From Anastatus disparis (Eukaryota > Arthropoda > Insecta > Hymenoptera > Eupelmidae), in assembly GCA_017163975.1 (NCBI GenBank), contig JAFFSR010000251.1, positions 1,984,001-2,048,000 of the forward strand: DNA of 64,000 bases, written 5' to 3'. The translations under genes were made by a program, and so were the position numbers. The notes under the pieces were generated by a model. The model was given only the letters and a program-made list of their open reading frames with translations, searched no databases and had not been told where the DNA came from. Numbering within the stretch: the first letter of the stretch is position 1; every line of letters begins with the position of its first letter. Shown here in pieces: positions 1 to 13,400 of this stretch.

Positions 1-784
1 TCAATCTGATATCATGTTTTATCATTTATTTACAAATATAATTAAAATTATTAAAAAATTTTCAACTAATCTTATTTAAACTTTTTTCTCCTACAATTCT
101 ACTTGAGTATAATTTTATAAAATATATGGTATATAACGGAGAGATTGAATAAGAATTCTAAACAAATGTAGGAATTAAAATTGATGCTAGGAAAAAATAG
201 ACACGTTAACCAGACATGTTAATTTGAAAAGTTAACAATAGAATTAAGAAAATCGTACATATACGAATCTAATAATTGAGCATTCTCATTTAGATACTCG
301 AATATATATACAGCAAACTTTCTGACATATCCTAAACGAGCTTTCGTGCTAAAACTAACATATACATTTATCCCCCTTTTCCTATATAACATCATAGCTT
401 GAATGCGACAAAGCTTCCTTATATACATATACATCTATATTTATATATACATACAACACTCAAGGAAGCTGTAATCTCATTTCCGCCGGTGTATATATTC
501 TCGTGCAAAACGTGAGCTTGTGTATGTGTGTGTGTGTAATATGTAAGTGTTTCATGGGATCCGCGTCGTAGCTTGAAATTGTCGTTCGTGCTTGCACTTA
601 AAGCAACTTGTCTGTAACACTCCTTCTCTCGATTCCTGCTTAAAAGATACGTTTCTATATACGTGTGTATGAATCCAAGGATATATACTCAAATCTATGT
701 AAGACATATATACGTAAGATTGCTTATAAGTATTCTAGTTTGCTCCGAAGACCTTGTTGATACTTGAAGCGCGACCTCTCTTTA

Positions 785-815
<31 letters not shown>

Positions 816-1577
816 TTTACTCTTGCGCGTGTGTACGCGCGTGCGACTCGGTTAATTTGCTCGCTAGACCATGAATCTTCTTTTTTACTTATAACATATG
901 TATGTAGATATATATATATGTATGCCTATATATGCTGTTATAAGGTCCTGTGTAGTGTAAACCGGATTCGGTGTTGTGCACTTCGACAAAACCGGATATA
1001 GTATCGGGTCGATTAAGAATAAGGAGAATAAAAAAAAAGATTAAGAAAAATTTAAAGGCGAAGAAGAAGAAATAGACTCTTTCTATATCTCTACTTAAAC
1101 TTTAACATATATATGTATAAAGTCCATTGAGTTTTTTTTTTTTAATGCTTTTGCGTATATATATATATATATATGTTTAAACAGGCTAAAAGCTTATACG
1201 CGTGTATAACGCACGTGTATAATGAAGCATTTAGAAGGCTCGACAGAGCCACTTGATACATTACTATATGTATACATATATACACATAGAGAGAAGAGAG
1301 TAAAGCACAGGCGCACACACACACTCGCAACCCACATGCGAGAGAGAGAGCATAACTGTGCTTTAACAAATTGCGAATTCATGCGGTTCCACACCGCTCG
1401 TATACTGCTTCACTCTCTGTGTACACATATATATAGGTTTATGCGGTGAACACGAGCAAATTCATAAACGAGGATATACTATATACCATATATATATATA
1501 TAAGCTCATTCACACATTTATCCCTAAGGGTATACACGCGCGGGTACTTATAGAATTTATTTTTTTCTTTTAACTTT

Positions 1578-1608
<31 letters not shown>

Positions 1609-2630
1609 TGCTCCTTCTCTTTAAAAAGTTTACATTCGAACTTGTAAGAGTTGTTTACATATGTAATACAACGTGAGAAAAACTACTTGCTATTTGGCTG
1701 GTGTTAAGGAAAAAAGTTAAGGCATCGGTCATTAGCTCGTAAAAATATGTTATTCGAAAAAAGAATGCTGTTTAATCGCCGAGAAAACATGAATATTTAA
1801 TGTACACTGGAATTTTAATTTTTTTTCTATTATAGTATTTTTTTTTTTCATGTCCATGGCTGTTTCCATTGAATACTGTTATGCAATCGTGAAATAATAT
1901 TCATGTAATCTTTGAGCGAGAATATCATAATTTTATGTAATTCTTTTATGGATTGTTGACTTTACAAGCAATTTTTAACTGAAAAAGGATTGTATGTAAT
2001 TGTTGTAATAACAAAATGTAATCAATGTATCTTTATGTGCAAAGGGAAATTTTCAAATTAATAATTTTTGAAAAATAAATAAAATTTTTTTTTTTATTTT
2101 TGTACTAAAAATGACAACGTAAGATACGTGTTTTGATCAAAAAATTTTCTGCTTATCCATTATCAGTAAGCAGACAGTGTTCCTTCGAAAACACGAATAA
2201 ATTTTCAAATTTCAACAAAGAATTTTAAAAACTAAAAAATCACCAGCTCGGTTTCTATATTAAAAAATGACAATTTTTATTATTTAAATAATTTTATTTA
2301 TCAAAATCGTTTGTTCTTTTTCTTATAAAGCCCATCCTGCCAAGCATAAAAATTTCTATTCATTCATAAAAATAGACAAAAATTCATGTCTTACTTTCTT
2401 CATTCTCCTTGTGCCGGTGATGCCGTCGCGTTATTCTTGCATTATTTAACGAATAATGGAAAACTGCCATACGAATTTATAATTCATACATTAGCGCGCT
2501 TTCAAAAGGTACACACATATACATTATACACGAACAAAATTTTTTTTCTTTTTTTTTCGTATCCTTAAAGAACAACGCTGTTATTCATCGATTGCGGTCG
2601 ACGCTAAAGGAACTTAGCATATATCCGCGT
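1..2630. other. Non-coding flank upstream of the ZP gene, microsatellite-rich
   Basis: No supportable exon is visible on either strand. The first 1.6 kb is richer in CpG and alternating purine-pyrimidine tracts than the rest, with CT runs near 787-816 and 1583-1609 and several TATATA stretches. The short open frames here are built from these low-complexity tracts. The piopio-type gene has a 5' UTR intron whose upstream exon is not located, so this region or DNA to its left may hold its promoter. That is inference only. Confidence 0.5.
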
Positions 2631-3152
2631 ATATACACCGAAAAAAATCCGTTACGCCAATGGTTCCATACCTCCTATAACTATTATTGTTCGCGAGGTT
2701 AAAACTACAGCGGTCTAAAATATGTGACGCACATTATTAGATAGGTATAGTAACAGAGTAGTTCACTGTAAATACTGCAATAGTTCGAGCGCTGAACGTT
2801 GGCTGTTGGGGGTAAATGAAATACGATCCGTCAAAACACACGAACGCGCGTGATTCCAGACTCGAATGATATAGCGTCGATGAGGTTTTACTAAAGCCTC
2901 ATCGACGCTAATGTCATTCGAGTCTGGAATCACGCGCGTTCGTGTGTTTTGACGGATCGTATTTCATTTACCCCCAACAGCCAACGTTCAGCGCTCGAAC
3001 TATTGCAGTATTTACAGTGAACTACTCTGTTACTATACCTATCTAATAATGTGCGTCACATATTTTAGACCGCTGTAGTTTTAACCTCGCGAACAATAAT
3101 AGTTGTAGGAGGTATGGAACCATTGGCGTAACGGATTTTTTTCGGTGTATAT
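2631..3152. repeat. 522 bp near-perfect foldback (long hairpin)
   Basis: The left arm (about 2631-2889) is repeated in reverse complement at about 2893-3152, leaving a loop of about 3 nt (act). The arms differ only by a substitution near 2684/3104 and a small indel near 2869/2911, so each arm is about 255 bp at well over 95% identity. The outer ends read CACCGAAAAAAATCCGTTAC and are flanked by TATA-rich DNA, so a target-site duplication cannot be told from the TA tracts. It has no coding content. The arms are much more GC-rich than the surroundings. Most likely it is a foldback-type MITE. A hairpin-RNA locus making endo-siRNA is an alternative. Confidence 0.9.
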
Positions 3153-6100
3153 ATATACATACCTACCTAAATGACTTTTCTTTCTTTCTTCTTTATATAC
3201 ACTTCTTTTTTCTATCTCGCCAGCGAGCAAGCTTGTTCCATTAACTAAAAGTTTTATCTATTAACGGATTATGTTTTAAAGGAGAAAATACAATGGTATA
3301 TTGTAACGATTAACGATAAATAGTACAGATAATATTATGCATGTATGGGTGAAAAGAAATCCAAGCATTAAGCGTGTATTAAGGTTAAAGCAGCTGAGAG
3401 CTTTTCCAGTTTTTACAGTTTAAATAGCTTGCCTTTTAATGACACTAGTTTTTACTTGTATTAGCCTTATCTGATCTGAACTTTTGCCGGAATTATCATC
3501 GGGGATATTATGAAGATATAAAGCGTGAAATATTATTATATATTGCGCGCTTATTCAAACTATGTAACGTTTACCGAACGCTTTAATGTTTAATGGTTGT
3601 TATTAGTTTTATTGCGAGTGCTTCTTGTTACATTGAAATTTTAACGTAACAGTGATCATTATAAATATGGTAATAATCATAAATTTTATAAGAATTTTAA
3701 AAAAAGTATTCGAAAAGGTATTTTTGAATGCTTTTTAGAATACTTTTTCAAAGTTCGTATATGATCTTTTTTTTAATATTTATGCAATTAGAGATTTTTA
3801 TTAATTTTAATAATAAACAAACAAAACCAAGAAGTATTCGAAAAATTTTATGAACAAATATTTCCCCAGCTCTGGTTTAAAACTCAATATGTTGAAATAA
3901 TAATTATTATCTTCAATCGTAAATCGTAATATAGCACGGAAATAACACTATTATTAGAAAATCCAAGCAACGAAAAAATTAACTAAAGTCAATAGTTATT
4001 TGATTATGGTCATCAAAACTTTAGTTATAATATAGCGATAATAAATTTCATATATCATCTAAATGACAATTTGCTTTGGTTGGAGTAACAAAATATGTTA
4101 CTACAATATAACCAAATATTTTATTATTACAATCAAAGTTTTGTAACTTTGGATTTGACAGCAAAAGTATTTCTTTCCGTGTAATCAATTTCATTACAGA
4201 TGTACCTCATAATGAAATTTAACAATAACTTTCATATCTTTTCAAAACAAACAAAATTGTGGCACACAAGTTCCTCGTAAAAGTTAGTCAAGGACTGTTC
4301 TTTGACTTTGCAATAAGTCGTAACTTCAATTTTTAAAATAGTTTGGGTAAACTTGTACAAAAAAATTTAATTATATTATAAATAACAATTGCTAGATTAA
4401 TTTTTTATAATGACAAAGCTTATAAGCTGTTATTTACGTTTAAATTAAATTTTTTTAAAAATACCAATATTTATAATAATTTGAAATTAGTTAATAAATA
4501 ATAAAATTGATTAACATAACAACTCCATTTAACATTTTAAAAAAACGATAACGAATAAAAAAAAAATTTCACAAACCACAAGCATTAAGATTGACGATCT
4601 AAGCGATATAGATTACGTTTAGCCTATTTTGCATATGTAATACGAGCCTGACCATGAAAACCAGTAAATTTTAAATAGCTCGGTACACTATTACACTTAA
4701 ACTCATTACAACTTTCCCTTCGAGTAAAATCATGATTTTCCTTTTTATATTTATCATTGTAATCATCATCGTGAGGATATACGAGTAACAAGGAAATAAA
4801 AATAATGAATACTATCTTCCTTTAGAAATGTCACTCAATTTGCGTCTATCTTTAATATAAGAGAAATAAAAGGTATTGGAATTCTTTTGAAAATTCCAGT
4901 ACACGCCTCGCATAAAAATGCACGCTAATTATATTTATTTTCTTAAACCCATGTGAACTAATTTCCCGCGCTTTTGCATAAGGAGAAAAGCTAAAATTGT
5001 TTACGCCAATAATTTCATGCATTCACATATTCATTCACACGGTATCAATATAATCCTCTCCATAATTGCATGGACGAAAAAAAGGAGGAAAAAAAATCAT
5101 TACGAGATAAACATTTTCTCTTTTTAAACGTGCACATACGTGTGTATATGTTAAAAAAGAGGTTGAGAGTCTAATTAATGATCCGTATCGTCATATCGCT
5201 GTAACCTTATATTTAAACGACAGCGGAACTACTCATCAAAAAGTTATCGTTAACTCCCATCAACTCCTCTGTAATTACATAATTTTCTCCTTTGCGAAAA
5301 AGGTGCCTTTTATTCTATATATATATACGCAAAGCTTTTTCTCTTTAATATACTCTTTGGAACTATCAAGTTGAAATAAGTAAAAATAAACTCTTCTATA
5401 TGCGTGAGTAATAAGCCATGCGCTTGTTAATGTGATAGGAAAAAGAGGAAAAACCTGTCCATTTAAATTATCCTTTCTCAATACGAACGTGTCAAAATTG
5501 CCGTCAAGTGACAACATTATCATTTGTTTGAATAAAATAAGTTATCAAGAATGAATAATATCCACGTTTTTATCATACGTTATTTCGTTAAATTTATCAT
5601 TTTTTAAATTTTTATAGAAAAAAATTAATGATTAATTCATTTTCTATCTCGATAATTTGGTTTTTTATACATCGGCAAAAATTAGGTCAAGCTGAATTTG
5701 ATTAATTTAACAGATAACAATTAAGATACTCTGTTAATCAATGAGAACACGTAAAATTAAAAAAAGAAAAACAAAAAAATGGTTCTAATTAAGAGTCGGT
5801 TATTAACGTTTTTTTTCGAAACTAAATCTCTTAATGAATACTTTGTAATTATTATATCCGAATGAAAGTATTACGTTTATAAAAACATTTTATGAAATCT
5901 ATTTAATGAAATTCACATCATAAATTCAATTTTAATAAAACTCATAAGCTGTTCAAACTATTTAAAGCTATCAATAAATGTGTAAATATTTTCAATACTA
6001 TGTCATTCTAATTTATTCAAAATTCAAGCGATCGATCATGTAAACGACTTCAACTGGTTAAACAAAAAAATAAAGGATCAATAATAAAATTAATAAAATA

Positions 6101-6226
6101 GTGAAATTACTCGGCACAAATTACTTCCAAACAGCAATAAAACTAATGTATTAAAAATAAAATTTTATCACGTTTAAACGATCGTTCTCCTTGATAAGCC
6201 ATTCGCTTTTTTCTTGTTTTTTTCAG
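3153..6226. other. Non-coding DNA before the first recognised piopio exon
   Basis: AT-rich sequence with no exon I can support. It ends at a splice acceptor (pyrimidine tract then CAG at 6224-6226). Apart from a possible short inverted-repeat element at 3935-4181 nothing distinctive is seen. It is probably intronic within the 5' UTR of the downstream gene. Confidence 0.45.
3935..4181. mobile_element. Possible small MITE with CACGGAAA ends
   Basis: The left end reads CACGGAAATAACACT and the right end, reverse complemented, reads CACGGAAAGAAATACT. Both are followed about 15 nt inside by AAATCCAA. The right end abuts TA; the left has a TA one base out. The interior holds short palindromes such as gtaacaaaatatgttac. 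The match is short and partly AT-driven, so the call is weak. Confidence 0.35.
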
Positions 6227-6266
6227 AAAAGCGTGATTTAGCGTGAGAGGAGCTGGAAAATCCAGA
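6227..6266 (+). promoter_or_regulatory. pio: 5' UTR part of a piopio exon, with upstream splice acceptor
   Basis: A long pyrimidine tract ending in CAG at 6224-6226 precedes 40 nt of leader before the ATG at 6267, whose context is ccagaATGt. The transcript therefore probably starts in an unlocated exon further upstream. Confidence 0.5.
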
Positions 6267-7441
6267 ATGTCAAGGGTGTGGAGACTACTGCGCACGCTGA
6301 TCTATATGGTAAGTTTATGCATCATTCTATTAACCCATATATTTATATATACGTACCCAACGAAAAATAAAAAATATCAGATATATATTATCAAATATTT
6401 GCATTCATTAAAATCTTATTGTTGTTTTATTTGTTTGAAATTTAATGATCGAACGTCTTTGGGGAACGTTATGCAATGTGGCTTGATTTTTAAGTTAATA
6501 AATTAATTTATAAGATCAGGATAATGTGTTACCCAATAAACTATCGATGTAAAACGAGTTCACTCTCGGCTATACTTGATGATAACCAGCGTGACCAGAA
6601 GCGTGGTCTATTTTTTTTTTCTTTCTTTTCAAAGTTTCTCTGATGCTTCGTAAGAATGATTTTGAGTTAGATACTTTTTTTTAATTATTTGAATTAATTA
6701 ATTTCAATTATTCAATCGGTTGTTATTTAATTTTAAGGTTCTACATATCATTGATTCATTTAAAATTGAAAATCATATTGACTATGACTGGCTGAAATAT
6801 TTTATTCATTGAATTATGTAAGATAATTTGAGGAATTCAGCAAACAAAAAATAATAATTAATCGAAAGATTAAAAACTTTTTTTAACAATAAATACTACA
6901 CACAAAAAAATGTTGTCCATAAGTGATTCACCGTAAATTTTCATTCGATAAAGGCAAGGAGATTAACAATATAATAAAGTTATTCTTCATTTATTTAAAT
7001 TGTTAAATAAAGAGAAAAAACATCAAGCTTTAAACAATTTTAACACGTAATCACTGCGCTACTTGCTTTTATACACGATACAAGACAGCTCATAAAATAA
7101 AAGTCTTTTTCTTTCTCTTTCTTCTCTCCAGTCCTTCATAAGAATACAAAAGTATACCGGAACAATGCGTACACATATACATAAAAATCTCATCGAAAGC
7201 ATAGCGCCACTGAAAATTCTTGCTTAGCTCATTCGAGCTCAATCCCCAATTCTTTTTTTTTTCTCTCTTTTTTCAACATCACACGTTATATACCCATCGC
7301 TATATGCCTTTATACATAGTAATATTGTGTGAAGAGGATCATTAAAAGCGCAACTGCACATCGCTCGATTCATATATTATAATCGCTCGCGTGTCATGAT
7401 GAGGGCATCGCGTACATACATACACACACATACGTCAAAAT

Positions 7442-7472
<31 letters not shown>

Positions 7473-10400
7473 GGTTTGAAGAATAACGACAACAGAGAAA
7501 TTCCGCTATAATATCTTGTAGCTTCAGTCATCCATTAAGAAATCAAGCGCACAAAGAAATGAAAGCGGAAAGAGGATCTTTAAACTTTGTAAATGTACAA
7601 TGAAGACGATTAAGCACGTAATGGTCATGCATGTATATATATACAGTGGAAGGATTGTAATGATGTTACATATGTGAATCTAATTACATTAAACTTGGAT
7701 ACTTAAATGATTACCATAAAATTAATGTGTTCTATAATAACTTTATAAATTTAAAGTATACAATTTAATTTTAACTTGCTCTAAGACTATTATTTTTTTA
7801 ATTATATTTAATTAAAATTCTTGCAGCTTTAAAATTTAAAAAAATTTTTTTTAATGAAAATTTTTTAAAATTTATTAATGTAAACATCAAAATTTATTAT
7901 TTCTAAACAATATTATTATATTCTGTAATTTCGATTATCAAAAATTTTATTTTAAAAACTTTAAACGTATTTCATTAAAGAATAAACTTTACAAATGGTT
8001 TTTACAAAAAAAAATTCTAAATAAAATATAAGAAAAAAATAATTGAAAATTCTAGTACATAAGTACATGATATGCAAGTAAAAAAAAGCAAGGCAATAGC
8101 TACGATAGTCCTTTTACGAGTTGCAATAGACAATATTATTCGAAATAGTTTAGCTGCTATATCCTTATAGTCTATATCAAAACAAGAACATCAGTATATC
8201 CCCGAGTTCCTTTGCAACAATGAAGTAACAGCTTGCAAGCGAAATAGCCTTTAAGTATATATGCGTACACACATATATATAATAATACCAAAACAACACC
8301 GACGTCAACTCAACGATGCTATGCGTTTCCAACTGTCACTTGTCGCATCTATATATATATATGAGTGTATATACGTGTGTGTGTGTGTGTGTGTGTGTTT
8401 CTGAGCTACGCGCATGTCCCGTTATATTAAAGGAATCTCAAACAGTTCTCCTTTACGTCTCGTAAATGAGAAACACATACACACTTGCGCGCATAACATG
8501 TATACACATACGATGTAACCCCTTTCATGTACCTAAACCTAACTTTGGCATTATATATATATATACTTTAGAATGTATTTACTTTATAGCTCATTGCCTT
8601 AGTTTACGCCTATCGTATCACCATCAACAGAAGCGGTTTTGATACTATCACTAAAGCTATTAAATATAGATATTTTCTCAATTATAAATTGATTTCATGG
8701 TTATATAGGAGGAAAATAGATTTTAAGCTTTGGAATTTATGCTAAAAACTATGTAGCTAAAAACTACTTGATCAAGACTTTTATTTTTATAATATAATTT
8801 AATGACTTTATTATGGACTTGCAGCTAGGAAAATCTTTTTTTTCTTAAAAATTTTCTCATTCAACAATAAAAATTTACTTTTGATTAAAAAATAAAATCT
8901 GCCTCATTTATGTCTATTGGATTTAAACATGTTTCTACGTGATGCTAATAGAAAAATAAAATTATACGACAAAGTTAGCGTTAATATCAAATTAATTTCA
9001 TGAACAGAAAAAATTTATTTTTGTCAGTGTGCAAAAAGCGTTGCGCATATGATGTCATTAAATTTTTTCTTTTATTATTAAGATCAATCATTAAACAAGT
9101 TCATTAATGTTATTTTTGTTAAATTTGAAATTCATATACGTTAGTATCGATTTAGAAAGCTTTATGTTCATATTTATTTAAAGAAAGGAAAAAATTAAAG
9201 AAAATGCATCAAGATCATTCAATAAATTAATATTACAAACAAATAAATTTAATAAAATAACTATCATTTCATATATAAATTAAAATGATTATTGCTACAT
9301 GCATGTTATTTATATTTTGCTATCATAATATATACAGAAAGAGCATTAAATAAATTACCAAATAAATTATAAAGTACTAATTACACAAAAATACTAAAAA
9401 AATTTTTTTAATATTATTTAAAATTTTTTTTAAATAAAAAATTTTTTGTAAAAATTCAAAGTAACTTCATATTAGAGTACATATTCCAAGATAAATTAAA
9501 GGAGCTATATTCTAACCTTATTTTAAAGGTTTCAAAAATCTAAAACACAGTGTACCGCATTATTTTTCAATTTATCCTCACGAAAAAAAGTATTACGTTC
9601 ACGGTGAACCTTTTCTTAAATCGAGGTAAAATAATAAATAAAATTTTTTCCGTCCGAATCCGTTTCTTGTATTCTCCGTTGCGCGCTTGCATAAAATACG
9701 AGCCATCACTCATGACTCTAGCATGCATACATTGCAATTGCCAAGAATACATTTATCACTAAAGAATTCTTATTTTTTTCAATATTTTCCTGGTTTAACA
9801 AAAAAAAAATTGTTTTTTATTTGTACAATGCTGTGGAATTTAATACGTTATTCCCGAATAAATGAAATTATTTTAAAATAGAATCTACATACGTTGTCTT
9901 AAATATGCTTGTTTCACATCATTTATTAATGATTAGTTTAAATATTTTTATCTTTGTAAATTTTGTATACTTTATATCTGTAGTATTTTCATTAAAAATT
10001 AAAATGAGATTATTATAGTCTATTGCATTAAATAGAAAGTGGGAAAATTCGTTATGAAGATTGATTTAGAAATGCTTATAATTTATTCTTGAATTCTTTA
10101 AAAATTTTATATCGAATAATTTCTATAATTGGTATCTTAAGGTTCAATAGCATTTTAATGAATTTGGTTTAAAGTAAAAGTAATTTTAAAACAGCGTATA
10201 TAATCTACATCTTAAAAATAAAACCTATTTTAATTTTTTAACGACTTTATTTCTTGATCCTTTATAAAATGGAGATGATAGAAATTTTTACCACCTATCT
10301 ACTCTCTGAAGATTCAATTGTAACAACAGGAATCCAAATTTTATTTTATTTGAATTTGATTTGTATGACAGTAAAAATTACTTTTATTCATTTAATTTTT

Positions 10401-13400
10401 TGTCAAGTAGTAAAAACAAAGTTTTAAAACTAAATTTCTCTTTGGTGTTAAAATTATATATTATTTAAAATTATACCCTCATTAATTATCACAGTATTAA
10501 GAACTATAAAATTTAAGAGAAATTACGTTTATAAACTGTTAAAAAAAACATGAAGTTTAATGCAAAACTGGAATCTTACTTCCAGTCTGTGCATTAATTT
10601 TTATACAAATCAGCAAATCGCTTTGTAATGAAAAAAATAAAAAACTTAACTCTGTTGAATCAGAATCGATTAATCCTCTTTTAAGATATAGAAGTATATT
10701 TCTAAATAAATATAGACACATACACATATGCATTCACGTGCACATTCGTAGGCACACACTCACTCACATGCTCAGATACAAACTGATTACTTAAAACATA
10801 TTTCTATAATATTACATAAAAAAATTTTTTACCATTAGCAAGCTTCCTGTTTGAGGAAAAAAAAAGTTTCAAAACTTCTATTCATTTATTTCAAAAGAAT
10901 TTTAAAATTAATATTAATATTAATTATAACATTTATTCATTCAATAATGAACATTTTGATTTTCAATTACAATTCCAACAATTAAAACCTATCAAAAAAA
11001 AAAGAAATCCCTTTTTTGTATCAAATCTTGATAAGGAAATGACAAAAGCGTATTATTGAAACAAGTAATTACGGTAGTTTTGCACCATGAGATCTTTTGC
11101 AAGCCATAGGGTCAAGGTGAGAAAATAACGGGGGTCACTGGAATAGAGATAGCAACCGGTTTTCATTACCAAGCTTGATCTTGAGGACCGGTCAAGTATA
11201 GACAACACTGTGTATCTTTGACCAATACTACGAGGAAGTGTAGCGGATTCGTGATTACGGTCAATTTAATTCTTTGTTTTTGCCTTTTTTTCTATCTTAA
11301 CTTGAAAGGTTGAAATTGTTGATGTTATTGGATTTGTTATTGTTTTTAATTTAATTTGAGAATAATATATGGAGTGAAAAAAATAAGCTGATTATTTACA
11401 ATTTTTAGTTACATTTGTTGCTTAAAATAAAGTTTACAATCATGTAATTTAAGTTATGAACCTTTATTTTCAAAATATCACTTGTTGAAGTAAAAATTTA
11501 AAAAACAGTATAATGAAATACCTATCAAAATATCTAATAATGATTATCTAAAAATTTAAAGATAATAAAATTCTTCTGCTTATGTATTATCTCATTATAA
11601 CACTCCACTCCTTTTTTACTAGTTAATTTTACCTTTACTATCACTCTACTTACTACACTCGTATTCAAATAACTTCATAAAGTATCATTACCATAATAAA
11701 AGAGAAGCAAAGTAACCATACATCAACAATTCCAAAGTAAACATAATAAATCAACCATTGAACTTTATTTACCCGTTTAAAATAAAACGAAAAAATTAAA
11801 AAGAAAAAAAAAGAAAGATGATGAAAAAAAAAAAATAAATAAGAAAGCCTTTTTCTCAATTATCGAACGAGATCAAGCATTAAAGTTTTATATATATAAA
11901 GAGATACGTTTCGCATCATTGCTCGCTGGTTACATTATAAAAACATTTTCTTTTTTCAGTTCTCAACGTTTGCAATGTCGATTCATTATATATGTTACTC
12001 ACGATATCTAAGCCCCGGCATTATATATGTATAGACTTTTTATGTTTTTTTTTTTCCATACCTATACATTTATATCATTTTATGTATACATATATATTTC
12101 CCGAAGCTATTAAGCGCGTCATAAGTGTCAAACTTATTTGACTTTAGTAATATATATGCAAGTTTTTACAAGAGATTTTAAAACTTAAGCCTCGATTCTT
12201 TCTTATTTCTTTATGCGCATAAATTAATTGCTTTATATATATATACACATACCTCTTGCTTTGGGTTTTATTTTTACTTCCGTCACGTCGACACGATTTC
12301 TTGTTTTATTTATTTACTTTATTTTTTAATTGAAAGGTATTACATTATATCACTTGATCTTTTTCGATCTTTTATTTTATTTTTATGCACCGTGGTTGAT
12401 TTTTGTATTTTTTATTCTTAAACGTCTTTTTTTCATTTTATTGGATAATATCTTCGAATGTTAATTAAGGAAATGCATTTTGATTGAATTGTTTCTGAGT
12501 TTAATACACATTGACGGGAAAAAGCATTTATGTTTAATTTTGAAACATAATTAAATATTAATTTGCTTTTAATGATAAAAGACGTTTAATTGTTACAGTG
12601 TTTGTTATAATAACGTTATTATATAATCGAGATTAAATGAATCAATTGTTTTTTTTCGGATTAAAAACTAAGATATTAAAAATTAAAATGGTATCTAAAG
12701 TTTGAAAGCTGCTTCATGAAATATTCAGAAGATTTAATGGATTAGTTGCTAAGCTCATCGTGAATTCTAAATTATTTTTACTGTTTATGCATTGTTTGGA
12801 AAATTATTTATAGAAATAGTTTTATAATTTAAACATTGTTTTTTTTTTAATTTGATAATAAAAAGCTTAATTATCCAATGATGCATATTTCACTAGATGA
12901 ACTTTTTTGAAATTATTTATTTTGAACTATAATTGTAGTCATAAAATATTGAATCTATACACAAGCTTATAAAATAAAATATTTTTATTTACTTTACATT
13001 CAAAAGGCGTTTAACTTAAAGTAGCTGCTATCAAATCTTTGTATCTTTTTTCAATAAAAAGAATTTAGTTTTTGAAAAAACTATTAACTGCCGCCAGAAA
13101 TAAATAGATAGCCACACCTTGTATAATAAAAAGTAATGTTTTCTCTGATGAAGATGAATTAATTGTATTGCTTTATTTTTAAGAAAAACTTTTTAAAAAA
13201 TCGAGATTAAGTGTAAGAATACGATTTTTATAAATATTTATAAAATTTAAGCAATACTAATTTTCCTATCAGAAAAAATATTGCTCATTACTATACAAAA
13301 TGATGTTATTCCTTTATTTCTGATTGCCATCATTAAAAAAAATAAATTTTCGATTACAAAAAAACAGAGCGATTCTGAAATCTCTTAAGACAGCATAAAA

